Position numbers and translations under genes: made by a program
Shown: piece after piece, positions 42,512-53,005 of the stretch
Numbering within the stretch: position 1 is the stretch's first letter
Layout: every line of letters begins with the position of its first letter
Notes under the pieces: model-generated
The model's database searches: none
What the model was told of the DNA's origin: nothing
Seen by the model: only the letters and a program-made list of their open reading frames with translations
Source: Trabulsiella odontotermitis
Lineage (GTDB): Bacteria > Pseudomonadota > Gammaproteobacteria > Enterobacterales > Enterobacteriaceae
Direction: 5' to 3'
DNA length: 64,000 nt
NCBI RefSeq assembly: GCF_001297775.1
Contig: NZ_LIFX01000004.1
Location: 299,521 to 363,520 of the forward strand

Positions 42512-43300
42512 TTATTTGATTTCCAGTTCGTTCATGGCTGCGATGTTGAAACCGCCGTCAACGTGAACGACTTCACCGGAGATACCGGCAGACAGGTTAG
42601 AGCACAGGAAAGCTGCTGTGTTGCCCACGTCTTCGATGGTGACAGTACGACGAATCGGGGTCACCGCTTCGCAGTGCGCCAGCATTTTACGGAAGTCTTT
42701 AATGCCGGAAGCTGCCAGCGTACGGATCGGGCCTGCGGAGATCGCGTTGACGCGAACGCCTTCCGGACCCATCGCGTTCGCCATATAACGGACGTTCGCT
42801 TCCAGAGAGGCTTTCGCCAGACCCATCACGTTGTAGTTCGGGATCGCACGTTCTGCACCGAGGTAAGAGAGCGTCAGCAGTGCGGAATCCGGGTTCAGCA
42901 TGGAGCGGCAGGCTTTCGCCAGCGCCACGAAGCTGTAGGCACTGATGTCATGCGCGATTTTGAAACCGTCGCGGGTCACCGCGTTAACATAGTCGCCATC
43001 CAGTTGATCGCCCGGCGCAAAGCCGATGGAGTGAACGAAACCATCGAATTTCGGCCACACTTTCGCCAGATCGGTGAACAGCGCGTCGATGCTTTCATCT
43101 TTAGCAACGTCACATTCCAGAACAATGCTGGAACCCAGTTGAGCGGCGAACTCTTCAACGCGGCCTTTCAGTTTGTCGTTCTGATAGGTGAAAGCCAGCT
43201 CAGCCCCTTCACGGTGCATCGCCTGTGCGATACCGTAGGCGATGGACAATTTACTGGCCACGCCAGTGACCAGAATGCGCTTACCGGAAAGAAAACCCAT
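42512..43300 (-). CDS. fabI: Enoyl-ACP reductase (NADH)
   Basis: FabI reduces trans-2-enoyl-ACP in the last step of each fatty-acid elongation cycle and is the triclosan target. The 262-aa SDR-type enzyme has [20 protein letters not shown] at the N-terminus, the catalytic Tyr ([14 protein letters not shown]; Tyr near 156) and Lys (GLAK near 163), and an intact Gly at the triclosan-contact region near residue 93 (HSIGFAPG). Monocistronic, 117 bases from sapF. Confidence 0.98.
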   Translation of the reverse strand: MGFLSGKRILVTGVASKLSIAYGIAQAMHREGAELAFTYQNDKLKGRVEEFAAQLGSSIVLECDVAKDESIDALFTDLAKVWPKFDGFVHSIGFAPGDQLDGDYVNAVTRDGFKIAHDISAYSFVALAKACRSMLNPDSALLTLSYLGAERAIPNYNVMGLAKASLEANVRYMANAMGPEGVRVNAISAGPIRTLAASGIKDFRKMLAHCEAVTPIRRTVTIEDVGNTAAFLCSNLSAGISGEVVHVDGGFNIAAMNELEIK

Positions 43301-43417
43301 AGCTTGTAATCCTTATCGTCATTGTTATGGCGATCCGCGCAGAAATCCGGCAGACCGTCGTTAAAACGCGGCGATTCTAACATGAAGAATCCCCGGAGTT
43401 AATCCGACCACTGAATG

Positions 43418-44224
43418 TCAGCGATCCTTACGCCACGCATCCGCGGTTAATGCTTCGCCAAAATGACCGGCAATCAACCGTTTGGTCAGCTCATGCAAGG
43501 GAGACGCCAGCACATCGGCGGTGCTGCCGCGCTCCACCACCTCGCCCTGATGCATCACCAGCACCTGATCGCTGATGTGCTTCATCATCCCCAGGTGTTG
43601 GGTCACATAGATATAAGAGATACCTTGCTTATCCTGTAATTCCAGCATCAGATTCACCAGTTGCGATCGCATCGACATATCCAGTGAGGCCAGCGCTTCG
43701 TCACAGATGATCACTTTCGGGCGCAGAATCAGCGCGCGCGCCAGTCCCAGACGCTGTTTCTGCCCGGGGGCCAGCATATGCGGATAGTAACTCGCGTGAT
43801 CCGGCAACAGGCCAACCATGCGCAGCGTCTCGTAGACATGCTTTTGTCGCGCGTCGACGTCCAGTTCAGTGTTCAGACGCAGGGGAAAATCGAGGATCTG
43901 CGAAATGCGCTGGCGCGGGTTCAGCGACGTTGACGGGTCCTGAAAAATCATACGGATCCGCTGGCTGCGGAACGAATAGTCGCCAAAATGCAGCGGGTGA
44001 TCGTCAATCAGCAACTCGCCGGTGGTCGGTTCCACCATTCCCGCCAGCATTTTAGCCAGCGTCGATTTGCCCGAACCGTTTTCACCGATGATCGCCAGCG
44101 TCTGTTTCTCGCGCAGAGTAAAGCTGAGCGGCTTCACTGCCTCGACGTTCTGACGGTGGAACCAGCCAGTGCGATAGCGGAAGGTCTTACTCAGATTGCG
44201 GACTTCCAGCAGGGTTTCGACCAT
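43418..44224 (-). CDS. sapF: Sap ABC transporter ATPase SapF
   Basis: The second ATPase of the Sap system, 268 aa. Walker A GENGSGKST (~47-55), the ABC signature in LAPGQKQRLGLARALIL and Walker B VIICDEALASLD are all present. It is the last gene of sapABCDF, one base after sapD. In Salmonella the system confers antimicrobial-peptide resistance; in E. coli SapBCDF exports putrescine. Confidence 0.97.
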   Translation of the reverse strand: MVETLLEVRNLSKTFRYRTGWFHRQNVEAVKPLSFTLREKQTLAIIGENGSGKSTLAKMLAGMVEPTTGELLIDDHPLHFGDYSFRSQRIRMIFQDPSTSLNPRQRISQILDFPLRLNTELDVDARQKHVYETLRMVGLLPDHASYYPHMLAPGQKQRLGLARALILRPKVIICDEALASLDMSMRSQLVNLMLELQDKQGISYIYVTQHLGMMKHISDQVLVMHQGEVVERGSTADVLASPLHELTKRLIAGHFGEALTADAWRKDR

Positions 44225-44225
44225 C

Positions 44226-45218
44226 TCACTCTCTCTCCATGTTCAGCGGGAAATGACAGGCGTACAGATGGTTTTTCGCCCCCGTCAGTCGCGGCGTCTC
44301 GATGCATTTGCGCTGGGCGTACGGGCAGCGCGGCCCCAGACGACAGCCCATCGGCAACTGTTCCAGCAGCGGGATCGCCCCCGGCAGCGTGTTCAGACGG
44401 CTCTTGTGCGGCATTGCGCTGCCGAAATCCGGGATCGCACGGATGAGCGCCTGCGTATACGGATGATGCGGCGTGGTGATCAGCTCTTCGCTCGGCGCGC
44501 TTTCCACCGTTTGCCCGCAGTACAGCACGTTCACTTTATCCGCCCACTGGCTGAGCATTTGCAGGTCATGGCTGATCAGCAAAATAGTGGTGTTGTTGTT
44601 CTGATTAAGACGCGTCAGCAGGCGGAAAATCTGCGCCTGGGTCGTCGGCTCCATCGCGTTGGTCGGTTCATCGGCAATCAGCAACCGCGGCTGATTGGCG
44701 AGCGCAATGGCGATCATCACTTTCTGACATTCACCATCGGTCAGTTCATACGGAAAACTGCGCATCGCGTCTTTGTGATCTTTAATCCCCACGCGGTGCA
44801 GCAGCTCAATGGCACGGCGTTTACGCCAGCCGACGCGTTGCCACCAGCGGCCTTTAAAGGTCCAGGCGGGAATGTTCTGCATCAGCTGACGGCCAATTTT
44901 CGCGGAAGGATCGAGACAGCTTTGCGGCTCCTGAAAAATCATCGAGACGTTGTGACCGACCAGCTTGCGGCGTTCTCGACTGGAGAGACGCAGCAGATCG
45001 ATATCGTCAAAACGCATACGGTCCGCCGTCACCCGCCAGTTATCTTTGGTGACACCGCAGATGGCTTTGGCGATCAGGCTTTTCCCCGAACCGGATTCAC
45101 CCACCAGCCCGCGAATTTCACCTTCCGCCAGCGTCATGCTGACGCGGTCGACGGCTTTTACCCAGTCGTCGCCGGTTTTAAATTCAATGGTCAGATTGCG
45201 GATATCGAGTAACGGCAT
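44226..45218 (-). CDS. sapD: Sap ABC transporter ATPase SapD
   Basis: A 330-aa oligopeptide-type ATPase (OppD-like). It has Walker [14 protein letters not shown], a signature region [15 protein letters not shown] and Walker [17 protein letters not shown]. The C-terminal extension carries cysteines ([16 protein letters not shown]), typical of the DppD/OppD subfamily that can hold an Fe-S cluster. In E. coli SapD also influences Trk potassium uptake. It shares one base with sapC. A 338-codon antisense frame here is a shadow. Confidence 0.97.
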   Translation of the reverse strand: MPLLDIRNLTIEFKTGDDWVKAVDRVSMTLAEGEIRGLVGESGSGKSLIAKAICGVTKDNWRVTADRMRFDDIDLLRLSSRERRKLVGHNVSMIFQEPQSCLDPSAKIGRQLMQNIPAWTFKGRWWQRVGWRKRRAIELLHRVGIKDHKDAMRSFPYELTDGECQKVMIAIALANQPRLLIADEPTNAMEPTTQAQIFRLLTRLNQNNNTTILLISHDLQMLSQWADKVNVLYCGQTVESAPSEELITTPHHPYTQALIRAIPDFGSAMPHKSRLNTLPGAIPLLEQLPMGCRLGPRCPYAQRKCIETPRLTGAKNHLYACHFPLNMERE

Positions 45219-46108
45219 TATTCCACCCCCGCAATAATGGCGCGGCGGATCCCTTCGCCAAGCAGGTTAATCAGCAGCACACTCAGCATGATAGCGCCGC
45301 CCGGCAGCATCACGGTCCACGGCGCTACGTAGATTAACTCCAGCGCATCGCCGAGCATCGCGCCCCATTCCGGGGAGGGCAGTTGCGCGCCCAGATCGAG
45401 AAAACCGAGCGCGGCGATATCCAGAATCGCCATCGACAGTGCGCGGGTGATTTCCGTCACCAGCCCGGAGGCGATATTCGGCAGCACCGCAAACCAGAGA
45501 ATATTCAGTGTTGACGCGCCATCGAGTCGCGCCGCCACCACGTACTCTTTTTCCAGTTCGTCGTGCACCATGCTGTAGACCGAGCGCACCATGCGCGGCA
45601 GCAGCGCCAGCCAGACGGCAAACATCGCGTGGATCAGATGCGGACCGGCAAACGCCACCACGATAATCGCCAGCAACAGTGAGGGAATTGACAGCAACGT
45701 ATCGAGGATGTGGTTCATCACCGCCGAGCGCAGACCGTGCGTCGCACCGGCGATAACACCAAACAACAAGCCAAACAGCGTGGCGGCGAGGGTGACGACA
45801 AAAGCGCCGCCGACTGTTGGCGCCGCGCCGCTGAGAAGGCGGCTTAACACATCACGGCCTAAATCATCGGTACCGAGGAAGAACGACACCTCGCCATAGC
45901 GCGACCACGATGGCGGCATCAGTTGATAACCAAGAAACTGTTGATCGATACCATAGGGTGCGAACCAGCCGCCAAACACGCAGAGCAGTACCAGACCGGC
46001 GCAGCCGTACAAACCCACCATCGCGCTGGTATCGCCATAGAATTTCCGCCACACGGTGCGCAGCGCGCCAGGCGGGCGCTTTTCTAAATAGACGCTATCG
46101 GAGGGCAT
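45218..46108 (-). CDS. sapC: Sap ABC transporter permease SapC
   Basis: A 296-aa permease of the OppC type, with about six membrane helices. The cytoplasmic EAA loop is recognisable ([20 protein letters not shown]), and the [13 protein letters not shown] motif that opens the transmembrane domain is intact. Its start overlaps the sapB end by 14 bases; its stop overlaps the sapD start by one. Confidence 0.97.
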   Translation of the reverse strand: MPSDSVYLEKRPPGALRTVWRKFYGDTSAMVGLYGCAGLVLLCVFGGWFAPYGIDQQFLGYQLMPPSWSRYGEVSFFLGTDDLGRDVLSRLLSGAAPTVGGAFVVTLAATLFGLLFGVIAGATHGLRSAVMNHILDTLLSIPSLLLAIIVVAFAGPHLIHAMFAVWLALLPRMVRSVYSMVHDELEKEYVVAARLDGASTLNILWFAVLPNIASGLVTEITRALSMAILDIAALGFLDLGAQLPSPEWGAMLGDALELIYVAPWTVMLPGGAIMLSVLLINLLGEGIRRAIIAGVE

Positions 46109-47060
46109 ACCATTCCTTATGTTTCAGCGGGTTAGCCATCGCACCCAGAATATCGGAAATCACGTTGATAATGATGACCAGCGAACCAATCACCATTACC
46201 CCGGCGGAGATCGCCGCGTAATCCTGCTGGCGGATCGCGTTGATCAGCCAGCGGCCCAGCCCCGGCCAGCTAAAAACCATTTCGGTGATCATCGCCAGCG
46301 TCAGCATGGTGGAAAACTGTAAACCGAGACGCGGGATCACCGGCGGCAGCGCATTGTGCAGCACGTGACGGCGAAGAATGGTCAGCCGAGAAACCCCGCG
46401 CGTGGCGGCCGCTTTGACGTAATTGCTGTCGTAGACGTCGATGGTGCTGATGCGCATCAGGCGGATCACTTCCGTCGTCGGCGCGACCGCCAGCGTCAGC
46501 ACCGGCAACACCATATGCCGCAGGGCGCTGACGATCATCTCATCGCGCCACGGCGAATCAGAAAGCCAGGCGTCGATCAGCGCAAAACCCGTGACGTTTT
46601 TCACTTCATACAGCAGATCAAACCGCCCGGAAACCGGGAACCAGCCCAGCGTCAGCGAGAAGAAGAGGGTGAGCAGCAGCGCCAGCCAGAAGACGGGAAT
46701 GGAAAAGCCGAGCAGCGCCGCGGCGCTGATGAATTTGTCCTGCCACTTGCTGCGCATAATGCCCGCCAGCATGCCGACGGGGATCCCCACGATCAGGGCA
46801 AAACCGAAGGCCAGAATGCACAACTCCATGGTCGCCGGGAACACCTCTTTTAACTGCTCGGAGATCAGTTGCCCGTTGATGCTGGAAACGCCAAAATCCC
46901 AGTGCAGCACGCCGGTGAACCAGAACAGCCAGGCGTTCCAGAATGACGCGCCCTGCAGCGGCGCATGCGGTGTGAAATAGCTCAGGCTGAAGCCGAGAAA
47001 GGTCAGGAAAAAGAGCGTCACCAGCAGCAACAGCAAACGACGCAGGGTAAAGATAATCAT
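46095..47060 (-). CDS. sapB: Sap ABC transporter permease SapB
   Basis: A 321-aa OppB-type permease, with an N-terminal helix ([20 protein letters not shown]) and five further membrane segments. The EAA loop [20 protein letters not shown] is present, and it ends ...[12 protein letters not shown]. It pairs with SapC to form the channel. It overlaps sapA by four bases (ATGA), so periplasmic and membrane components are coupled. Confidence 0.97.
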   Translation of the reverse strand: MIIFTLRRLLLLLVTLFFLTFLGFSLSYFTPHAPLQGASFWNAWLFWFTGVLHWDFGVSSINGQLISEQLKEVFPATMELCILAFGFALIVGIPVGMLAGIMRSKWQDKFISAAALLGFSIPVFWLALLLTLFFSLTLGWFPVSGRFDLLYEVKNVTGFALIDAWLSDSPWRDEMIVSALRHMVLPVLTLAVAPTTEVIRLMRISTIDVYDSNYVKAAATRGVSRLTILRRHVLHNALPPVIPRLGLQFSTMLTLAMITEMVFSWPGLGRWLINAIRQQDYAAISAGVMVIGSLVIIINVISDILGAMANPLKHKEWYALR

Positions 47061-48712
47061 GGCTTTTTCACCTCGCTAACTTTTTCCCTCGAGACCCCGG
47101 CGAACGAGGCGTTACCAAACGGGCTCAGCACCAGCCCTTTGATATCGTAACGGTACGCCTGCAAACGCAGTGACGACGCCAGCGGCAGTACCGGCAACTC
47201 TTTCGCCAGGATCTGCTGCGCTTCGTCATAGGCGTCAATACGTGACGCCAGTTGTTGCGACGTCAGCGCTTTGCGCAGAACATCGTCAAAGTCGTTATTG
47301 CACCAGTGGGCGAAATTGGTCTGCGAACTGATAGCCGCGCAACTCAGCAGTGGCCGGAAGAAGCTATCCGGATCGTTACTGTCCGTCGCCCATCCGGCGA
47401 GCGTAAGATCATGCGTCATGTCCATCAACCGCGCTTCCTGGAAGCGTCCCTCGACCGGCACAATCACCACGTTAACGCCCACTTGCGCCATATCCGCCTG
47501 AATCAGTTCGGCGGTTTTTAACGGGCTGGGGTTCCACGCCTGCGAACTGGTCGGTACCCACAGATGCAGCGTCAGGTTTTCCTGCCCCAGCGCTTTCAAC
47601 TGCGCGCGCGCTTTTTCCGGATTGTATTCGGTAATTTTAGCTTCATTGTCGTAGGCCCACGACGCGCGCGGCAGAATAGAGGCCGCTGTTTCGGCGGTAC
47701 CGTAATAGATCGACTGCATCAGCCGCTGGTTGTTTATAGCAAGCGCCAGCGCGTGGCGCACCGCCGGGTTATTCAGCGGCGGCTTATTGGTGTTAAACGC
47801 CAGATAGGCGATGTTCATGCCGGGGCGCAGCGTCAGACGTAAACGAGGATCGTCACGCAGGATCGTCAACTGACTGGCGGCAGGCCAGGCCAGTACGTCA
47901 CATTCACCGGTCAGCAGCCGCGACAAACGACCGGTTCCTCCGGCGCCAAGATCAACAACCACCTGCGGCATTAGCGGTTCGCCGCGCCAGAATTTTTCAT
48001 GACGCAGCAGACGGATGTACTGCCCGGAACGGTATTCGCCGAGCCGGAACGGGCCGGTGCCGACGGGCTGGCGGTCCAGTAGCTCCTGCCGGTCTTCTTT
48101 GGTGAGCTTCGCGGCATATTCTGCTGACATGACCGAGGCGTAGTGCGTCGCCAGGTGCCACAGGAACGAAGCGTCCGGGCGTTTTAAGCGAAACTCAACG
48201 GTGCGGTTATCCAGCTTGCGGACGCTGTCAACGCTGTCGGCAAACTGCAGACTGTCGAAATAAGGGAAGCTCCCGCCGTTGACGTAGTGCCACGGATGGT
48301 TGCGATTGAAAATACGCTGAAAGGTAAAGACCACATCGTCGGCATTAAGGGCGCGCGTCGGAGTAAACCAGTCGGTGCTCTGAAACTGTACGTTGCCGCG
48401 CAGACGGAAACGGTACGTCGCGCCGTTGTCGAGTACTTCCCAGCTTTCCGCCAGCTCCGGCACCAGCCGGTAGGTATAAGGGTCAACATCCAGCAGGCGA
48501 TCGTAAAGCTGGGCGGCCAGCGTATCGACGATCAGGCCGCTGCCCGCTTTTTGCGGATTGAAGGTATTGACCTGTCCGCTGACGCAGTAAACAAAACCGC
48601 TGTCACGAATGTCGGCGTGCCCCGGAGCCGGGGCGGGAGGTTCGGCGGCGGCAAAAACCTGACCGCTCAGCAATCCGGCCGCTGCCAGCAGGGATGACAA
48701 TTTTAGTCGCAT
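47057..48712 (-). CDS. sapA: SapA periplasmic peptide-binding protein
   Basis: A 551-aa SBP family 5 (OppA/DppA-like) protein. The signal peptide is residues 1-22 ([20 protein letters not shown], then AAAEPP). The mature domain contains [20 protein letters not shown] and the [19 protein letters not shown] family motif. In Salmonella and Haemophilus SapA binds antimicrobial peptides or haem. I use ATG 48712, matching E. coli; the frame extends back to 48754 without a plausible signal peptide. It is the first gene of sapABCDF. Confidence 0.97.
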   Translation of the reverse strand: MRLKLSSLLAAAGLLSGQVFAAAEPPAPAPGHADIRDSGFVYCVSGQVNTFNPQKAGSGLIVDTLAAQLYDRLLDVDPYTYRLVPELAESWEVLDNGATYRFRLRGNVQFQSTDWFTPTRALNADDVVFTFQRIFNRNHPWHYVNGGSFPYFDSLQFADSVDSVRKLDNRTVEFRLKRPDASFLWHLATHYASVMSAEYAAKLTKEDRQELLDRQPVGTGPFRLGEYRSGQYIRLLRHEKFWRGEPLMPQVVVDLGAGGTGRLSRLLTGECDVLAWPAASQLTILRDDPRLRLTLRPGMNIAYLAFNTNKPPLNNPAVRHALALAINNQRLMQSIYYGTAETAASILPRASWAYDNEAKITEYNPEKARAQLKALGQENLTLHLWVPTSSQAWNPSPLKTAELIQADMAQVGVNVVIVPVEGRFQEARLMDMTHDLTLAGWATDSNDPDSFFRPLLSCAAISSQTNFAHWCNNDFDDVLRKALTSQQLASRIDAYDEAQQILAKELPVLPLASSLRLQAYRYDIKGLVLSPFGNASFAGVSREKVSEVKKP

Positions 48713-48904
48713 AATTTCTTTGCAGTTTAGGCTGATCTGCAAAGTGTATCGCACTTAAGGCTACCAGGTACAAATGTCTGCGTACAACTGGCGTAAAAGT
48801 CGGCAACACAGTGAGGTTTTATGAGAGTTGATGAGGCAATGTGATTCGGCATTTTATCCGCATGAGGGGTTTACTGTGGCGAATGTTAACCCTGAGACGA
48901 AACC
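48713..48904. promoter_or_regulatory. Divergent sapA / DUF1996-gene region
   Basis: 192 bases between divergent genes, presumably carrying both promoters. No strong operator or sigma70 hexamer pair stands out to me. Confidence 0.4.
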
Positions 48905-50302
48905 ATGAAATCTTCAACGCTGTTCACTCTGCTGGTCCTTGTCACCGGCAACCTGCTGGCCTTTAATGCTCACGCCGGGCAGTCGGATGTTACCTGCAGT
49001 TATCACCATACGCTGGGGGATGACTCCATTATGATGCCCGGAAAGCCAAATCAGGCGATGCTGCATGACTTTTTCGGTAATACCCACACCGATGCCTTTT
49101 CTACTTACGCATCATTGCGTTCGCAACCGGAAACGACCTGCAACAACAAAGCGGATGGCTCTGCTTACTGGGTTCCCTCAATGCGCCTGCCCGACGGTGA
49201 GAAAGTCAGGCCGTCGTATCAGAAAACCTATTATCAATCGACAAACGACGCGGCAAACCCGATGACCCCTTTTCCGGCAGGGCTGGCACTGCTGGCGGGT
49301 GATCATCATGGCAGTGCGCCGAGCCATCACATCACCTTTCTGTGCGCCAACGGGAAAGGCTACAGCAACAAAGCCGGGGAAGTGTGCGGCCTGCGCAGCA
49401 AAGGCGATGCGGTGCAGTTCAATGTCGGAATTCAGTTTCCTGACTGCTGGGATGGCATTCACCTGATGCCCGGTCATGGTCAGCCCAACGCGGCCTACAG
49501 TAGTCAGGGTGTCTGTCCGGCAGGTTTTCCGTTGAAAATGCCAACGGTTAATCTGAATGTGGTGTGGGTATTACCGCAAATCACCCACCTCGATACCGCG
49601 AAAATCCAATTCTCTATGGATCCGGTGATGGAAGGCAATCAGCGTATTGAACAATGGGGCGGCGTCTATACCGCGCATGCTGATTTCCTGAATGGCTGGA
49701 CGGAGGATGGCGCACGTTTTATGACCGCGCTGTGCATGAACAATGGCATGGACTGCAACCATATGGTGCCCTGGGGCTATCGGACGGCCAGTGAAGATAC
49801 CTATGTCAGCAGCGCAGAACCCGATCGCAATTTTGGTCAGTCACCGGATCTGTATACCCGCCAGAACAAAACCAACGGCGACCAGATGCTGACGCTGATG
49901 AAGTTCCCCATTCCACCGCTGCCAGCGGGGTTAACGGAAGCGCAGAAAGCGGCATTTAAGTACCAGATCCGCATCTACGGGACCCGCGTGGAGAGGGGTG
50001 AGGATATGATCTATTTCTCGCCAGTTGTCAGCAACAACTGGCAGGAGAATGACGTCACATGGAACAACCGACCGGCGATGGCGGCGGGCGGTAAAACCGG
50101 CTTATACATCGGTAATACCCGGGAGTATCGCTATGTTAACGTTGATAAAGAGGTCAAAAAAGCGCTCGCGGACGGTAAAACAGAGATCGCCTGGTATCTG
50201 GGCGGTGACAACTACGACAAGTCCTATCGTTTTAACAGCAGCGAAACCAAAGAAAATCTGGTGTTGATGTTAACCAGTTATCAGGACGTTAAGGAGAACT
50301 GA
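48905..50302 (+). CDS. Secreted DUF1996 protein with C-terminal DNRLRE/CBM96-like domain
   Basis: A 465-aa exported protein. Residues 1-24 are a signal peptide (MKSSTLFTLLVLVTGNLLAF, cut after NAHA). Residues ~30-265 match DUF1996: HTLGDDSIMMPGKPNQAMLH then DFFGNTHTD, HHITFLCANGKGY, FPDCWDGIHLMPGHGQ and SSQGVCPAGFP. From ~295 to the end a second domain (SAEPDRNFGQSPDLYTRQNK, ENDVTWNNRPAMA, YRFNSSE) resembles DNRLRE/CBM96 carbohydrate-binding-type beta-sandwiches. DUF1996 is known mainly from fungi and actinobacteria. E. coli has ymjA and the puu genes between sapA and pspF; this gene occupies the place here. Function unknown; a cell-surface or polysaccharide role is inferred. Confidence 0.8.
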   Translation: MKSSTLFTLLVLVTGNLLAFNAHAGQSDVTCSYHHTLGDDSIMMPGKPNQAMLHDFFGNTHTDAFSTYASLRSQPETTCNNKADGSAYWVPSMRLPDGEKVRPSYQKTYYQSTNDAANPMTPFPAGLALLAGDHHGSAPSHHITFLCANGKGYSNKAGEVCGLRSKGDAVQFNVGIQFPDCWDGIHLMPGHGQPNAAYSSQGVCPAGFPLKMPTVNLNVVWVLPQITHLDTAKIQFSMDPVMEGNQRIEQWGGVYTAHADFLNGWTEDGARFMTALCMNNGMDCNHMVPWGYRTASEDTYVSSAEPDRNFGQSPDLYTRQNKTNGDQMLTLMKFPIPPLPAGLTEAQKAAFKYQIRIYGTRVERGEDMIYFSPVVSNNWQENDVTWNNRPAMAAGGKTGLYIGNTREYRYVNVDKEVKKALADGKTEIAWYLGGDNYDKSYRFNSSETKENLVLMLTSYQDVKEN

Positions 50303-50322
50303 TCACCAGAATCACCGCCGCT

Positions 50323-51288
50323 TTATAGCTGATGTTTCTTCAGCAACGCCCGCAGCTGATGATAAGTAAGACCCAGCAATTCTGCGGCTTTTTTCTGGTT
50401 GAATCGCGCCTGCCTGAGGCTCTGCTCAAGCAGCGATTTTTCCTGCTGTTGTTGAAATTCGCGCAGATCGAGCGGCAGCGTCAGCGCATTTTCCACCGGC
50501 GCGGCGGGTGCGGTCTGGCGGCGGAACGGATCGATAATAATTTCATCGAGCGGCGTTTCGCTGGAGCCGTGGCGATAAACAGAACGTTCCACCACGTTTT
50601 TAAGCTCACGAATATTGCCCGGCCAGCGATAGTTCAGGAGGGTTTCGCGCGCATGTTCGGTGAAGCCGGGGAAGAGCGGTAATTTCAGTTCACGGCACAT
50701 CTGAATGGCGAAGTGATCCGCCATCAGCATGATATCGCTCTGGCGCTCGCGCAGTGGCGGCAGTTGTACGACGTCGAATGCCAGCCGGTCGAGCAGGTCA
50801 GCACGGAAATGCCCCTGTTCCACCATTTCCGGCAGATCGGCGTTGGTTGCACACACCAGCCGGACGTTAACCTGCAATGGCTGGCTGCCGCCCACGCGCT
50901 CCAGTTCGCCATATTCAATCACCCGCAGCAGTTTTTCCTGCACCAGCATTGGCGCGGTGGCGAGTTCATCAAGAAACAACGTGCCGCCATCCGCCCGTTC
51001 AAAACGGCCCGGATGACGTTTCTGTGCACCGGTAAACGCCCCGGCTTCATGGCCGAACAGCTCGGAGTCGAGTAAGTTTTCGTTCAGCGCCGCGCAGTTC
51101 AGGGAGATAAACGGTCCCTGCCAGCGCCCGGAGAGAAAGTGCAAGCGGTTAGCGATAAGCTCTTTCCCGGTACCGCGTTCGCCGATGATCAGTACTGGTT
51201 TATCGAGTGGCGCCAGCCGGGAGACCTGTTCGAGGACTTCAATAAAGCGGTTCGCTTCGCCGAGCAGATTGTCTTTGTATTCAGCCAT
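50323..51288 (-). CDS. pspF: PspF sigma54 enhancer-binding activator of psp
   Basis: PspF activates the sigma54 psp promoter and is held off by PspA. It has 321 aa and no N-terminal receiver or sensor domain. The AAA+ domain has Walker A GERGTGKELIA, the sigma54-contact GAFTGA loop (GHEAGAFTGAQKRHPGRF) and Walker B GTLFLDELA. A Fis-type HTH closes the protein (KKAAELLGLTYHQLRALLKK). I use the MAEYKDNLLG start (51288); the frame begins five codons earlier. It is divergent from pspA. Confidence 0.97.
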   Translation of the reverse strand: MAEYKDNLLGEANRFIEVLEQVSRLAPLDKPVLIIGERGTGKELIANRLHFLSGRWQGPFISLNCAALNENLLDSELFGHEAGAFTGAQKRHPGRFERADGGTLFLDELATAPMLVQEKLLRVIEYGELERVGGSQPLQVNVRLVCATNADLPEMVEQGHFRADLLDRLAFDVVQLPPLRERQSDIMLMADHFAIQMCRELKLPLFPGFTEHARETLLNYRWPGNIRELKNVVERSVYRHGSSETPLDEIIIDPFRRQTAPAAPVENALTLPLDLREFQQQQEKSLLEQSLRQARFNQKKAAELLGLTYHQLRALLKKHQL

Positions 51289-51349
51289 GATGAAATTAAC
51301 CACTTGTTAGTGTGATTCACCAGGCTACTGTAATTCCTCGCTGGGTAAA

Positions 51350-51403
51350 TATCAATCAGTTCATTGAAAATCAATAAGATAAAAAACTGGCACGCGAATT
51401 GTA
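51350..51403 (+). promoter_or_regulatory. sigma54 promoter of pspABCD with candidate IHF site
   Basis: TGGCAC-GCGAA-TTGTA (51388-51403) is a clear -24/-12 sigma54 promoter, matching E. coli PpspA. Upstream, TATCAATCAGTTC (51350-51362) fits the IHF consensus except at its last base and is well placed to bend DNA between PspF-bound upstream sites and the promoter. The pspF promoter should lie in the same 167-base region in the opposite direction. Confidence 0.88.
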
Positions 51404-51455
51404 TTACTCAGGCAGCAGGGCCATGCCCGATAACAGAACTGTGAGGATTGTAATT

Positions 51456-52124
51456 ATGGGTATTTTTTCTCGTTTTGCCGACATCGTGAACGCCAACATC
51501 AATTCGCTACTGGAGAAAGCGGAAGATCCGCAGAAGCTGGTGCGTCTGATGATTCAGGAAATGGAAGATACACTGGTGGAAGTGCGTTCGACCTCTGCCC
51601 GTGCGCTGGCGGAAAAGAAACAACTGACCCGTCGCGTTGAGCTGGCGATTGCCCAGCAGACCGAATGGCAGGAAAAAGCCGAACTGGCGTTGCGTAAAGA
51701 GAAAGAAGATCTGGCGCGTTCCGCCCTGATCGAGAAGCAGAAGCTGACCGAACTGATCGGCTCGCTGGAGCATGAAATTACGCTGGTTGATGAAACGTTG
51801 ACCCGCATGAAAAAAGAGATTGCTGAGCTGGAGAACAAACTCAGCGAAACCCGCTCACGCCAGCAGGCGCTGATGCTGCGTCACCAGGCGGCCAGCTCGT
51901 CTCGCGACGTACGTCGTCAACTGGACAGCGGCAAGCTGGATGAAGCGATGGCCCGTTTCGAATCCTTTGAACGTCGTATCGATCATATGGAAGCGGAAGC
52001 CGAGAGCCACAGCTTTGGCAAACAGAAAACGCTCGACCAGCAGTTTGCCGAACTGAAAGCAGATGATGAAATCAGCGTGCAACTGGCTGAACTGAAAGCC
52101 AAAATGAAACAGAACGATCAATAA
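51456..52124 (+). CDS. pspA: PspA phage-shock protein, membrane-stabilising and PspF-inhibiting
   Basis: PspA, 222 aa as in E. coli, is an almost wholly alpha-helical ESCRT-III-related protein. It binds PspF in unstressed cells and polymerises on damaged inner membrane. The N-terminal amphipathic helix ([20 protein letters not shown]) and long coiled coils (~25-190) are plain in the sequence. I use the MGIF start (51456) preceded by a GAGG site; the frame runs back to 51399. Confidence 0.98.
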   Translation: MGIFSRFADIVNANINSLLEKAEDPQKLVRLMIQEMEDTLVEVRSTSARALAEKKQLTRRVELAIAQQTEWQEKAELALRKEKEDLARSALIEKQKLTELIGSLEHEITLVDETLTRMKKEIAELENKLSETRSRQQALMLRHQAASSSRDVRRQLDSGKLDEAMARFESFERRIDHMEAEAESHSFGKQKTLDQQFAELKADDEISVQLAELKAKMKQNDQ

Positions 52125-52142
52125 TAAAAACACCATTTGCCG

Positions 52143-52166
52143 GATGGCACCGGGTCAGGTGCCATC
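52143..52166 (+). other. pspA-pspB intercistronic hairpin
   Basis: GATGGCACC-GGGTCA-GGTGCCATC is a perfect 9-bp stem in the 64 bases between pspA and pspB, preceded by TTGCCG and so REP-like at its left edge. Without a T-run it is probably a stability or processing element that allows more PspA than PspBCD. Confidence 0.65.
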
Positions 52167-52188
52167 GCATCATCTGTAAGGAGTACAT

Positions 52189-52413
52189 ATGAGCACGCTT
52201 TTTCTTGCTATCCCGTTGACCCTGTTTGTGCTGTTTGTCCTGCCCGTGTGGCTGTGGCTGCATTACAGCAACCGCTCAAAAAACGGCGGCCTGGCGCAAA
52301 GTGAACAGCAACGGTTGTTGCAACTGACGGACGAAGCGAAACGCATGCGCGAGCGTATTCAGGCGCTGGAAGCGATTCTTGACGCCGAACACCCGAACTG
52401 GAGAGAAAAATAA
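52189..52413 (+). CDS. pspB: PspB inner-membrane regulator
   Basis: A 74-aa protein with one N-terminal membrane helix (~3-25) and a helical cytoplasmic tail. It works with PspC to sense membrane stress and draw PspA away from PspF. AAGGAG precedes the ATG, and the stop shares a base with the pspC start (TAATG). Confidence 0.97.
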   Translation: MSTLFLAIPLTLFVLFVLPVWLWLHYSNRSKNGGLAQSEQQRLLQLTDEAKRMRERIQALEAILDAEHPNWREK

Positions 52414-52772
52414 TGGCTGGACTGGATCTGAACAAAAAGCTGTGGCGCATTCCGCAGCAGGGCATGGTGAAGGGCGTGTGCGCCGGGGTTGCGCAATACC
52501 TGGACGTCCCGGTCAAACTGATCCGGCTTATCACAGTACTGGCGATGCTTTTTGGTCTGTTTTTCTTTGTGATCGTCGCCTACATCATTCTGACCTTCGC
52601 GCTCGACCCGATGCCGGACGACGCGTTATATGGCGAAAAACAGCCGTCCAGTGGTGATCTGCTGAACGCGGTGGATGAAGAACTGGCCGCAGGCGAACAA
52701 CGTTTGCGCGAAATGGAACGCTATGTGACTTCCGATACGTTCACGTTACGTAGCCGCTTCCGCCAGCTCTGA
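52413..52772 (+). CDS. pspC: PspC membrane sensor
   Basis: A 119-aa PspC-domain protein with [20 protein letters not shown] at its start, a membrane helix near 45-65 and a cytoplasmic or periplasmic helical tail. With PspB it forms the sensor that releases PspF from PspA. It overlaps pspB by one base. Confidence 0.97.
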   Translation: MAGLDLNKKLWRIPQQGMVKGVCAGVAQYLDVPVKLIRLITVLAMLFGLFFFVIVAYIILTFALDPMPDDALYGEKQPSSGDLLNAVDEELAAGEQRLREMERYVTSDTFTLRSRFRQL

Positions 52773-52789
52773 CAAACAGGAGGCGAGCA

Positions 52790-53005
52790 ATGAATAAATG
52801 GCAACAGGCAGGGCAGAAAGTGAAACCCGGCATCAAAATCGCCGGGAAGCTGGTACTGCTGACCGCGCTGCGCTATGGCCCAGGCGGTCTGGCGGGCTGG
52901 GCGGTGAAATCGGTCGCCCGTCGCCCGGTGAAACTGCTGCTGGCGTTTGCGCTGGAGCCGTTATTGAGTCGGCTGGCTCGCCGTCTGTCACGCGCTGTCC
53001 GCTAG
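52790..53005 (+). CDS. pspD: PspD peripheral membrane protein
   Basis: A 71-aa strongly basic protein (E. coli 73 aa), with an amphipathic or weakly hydrophobic segment, [19 protein letters not shown]. Its role in the response is minor and unclear. GGAGG lies 8 bases before the ATG. No pspE follows, unlike E. coli: the next gene is ycjX. Confidence 0.93.
   Translation: MNKWQQAGQKVKPGIKIAGKLVLLTALRYGPGGLAGWAVKSVARRPVKLLLAFALEPLLSRLARRLSRAVR

Noticed and set aside
44196..45212. 338-codon frame on the plus strand across sapD
   Set aside because: Antisense to a well-conserved ABC ATPase; the GC-rich third positions of sapD create it. Its protein has no recognisable domain or ribosome site.
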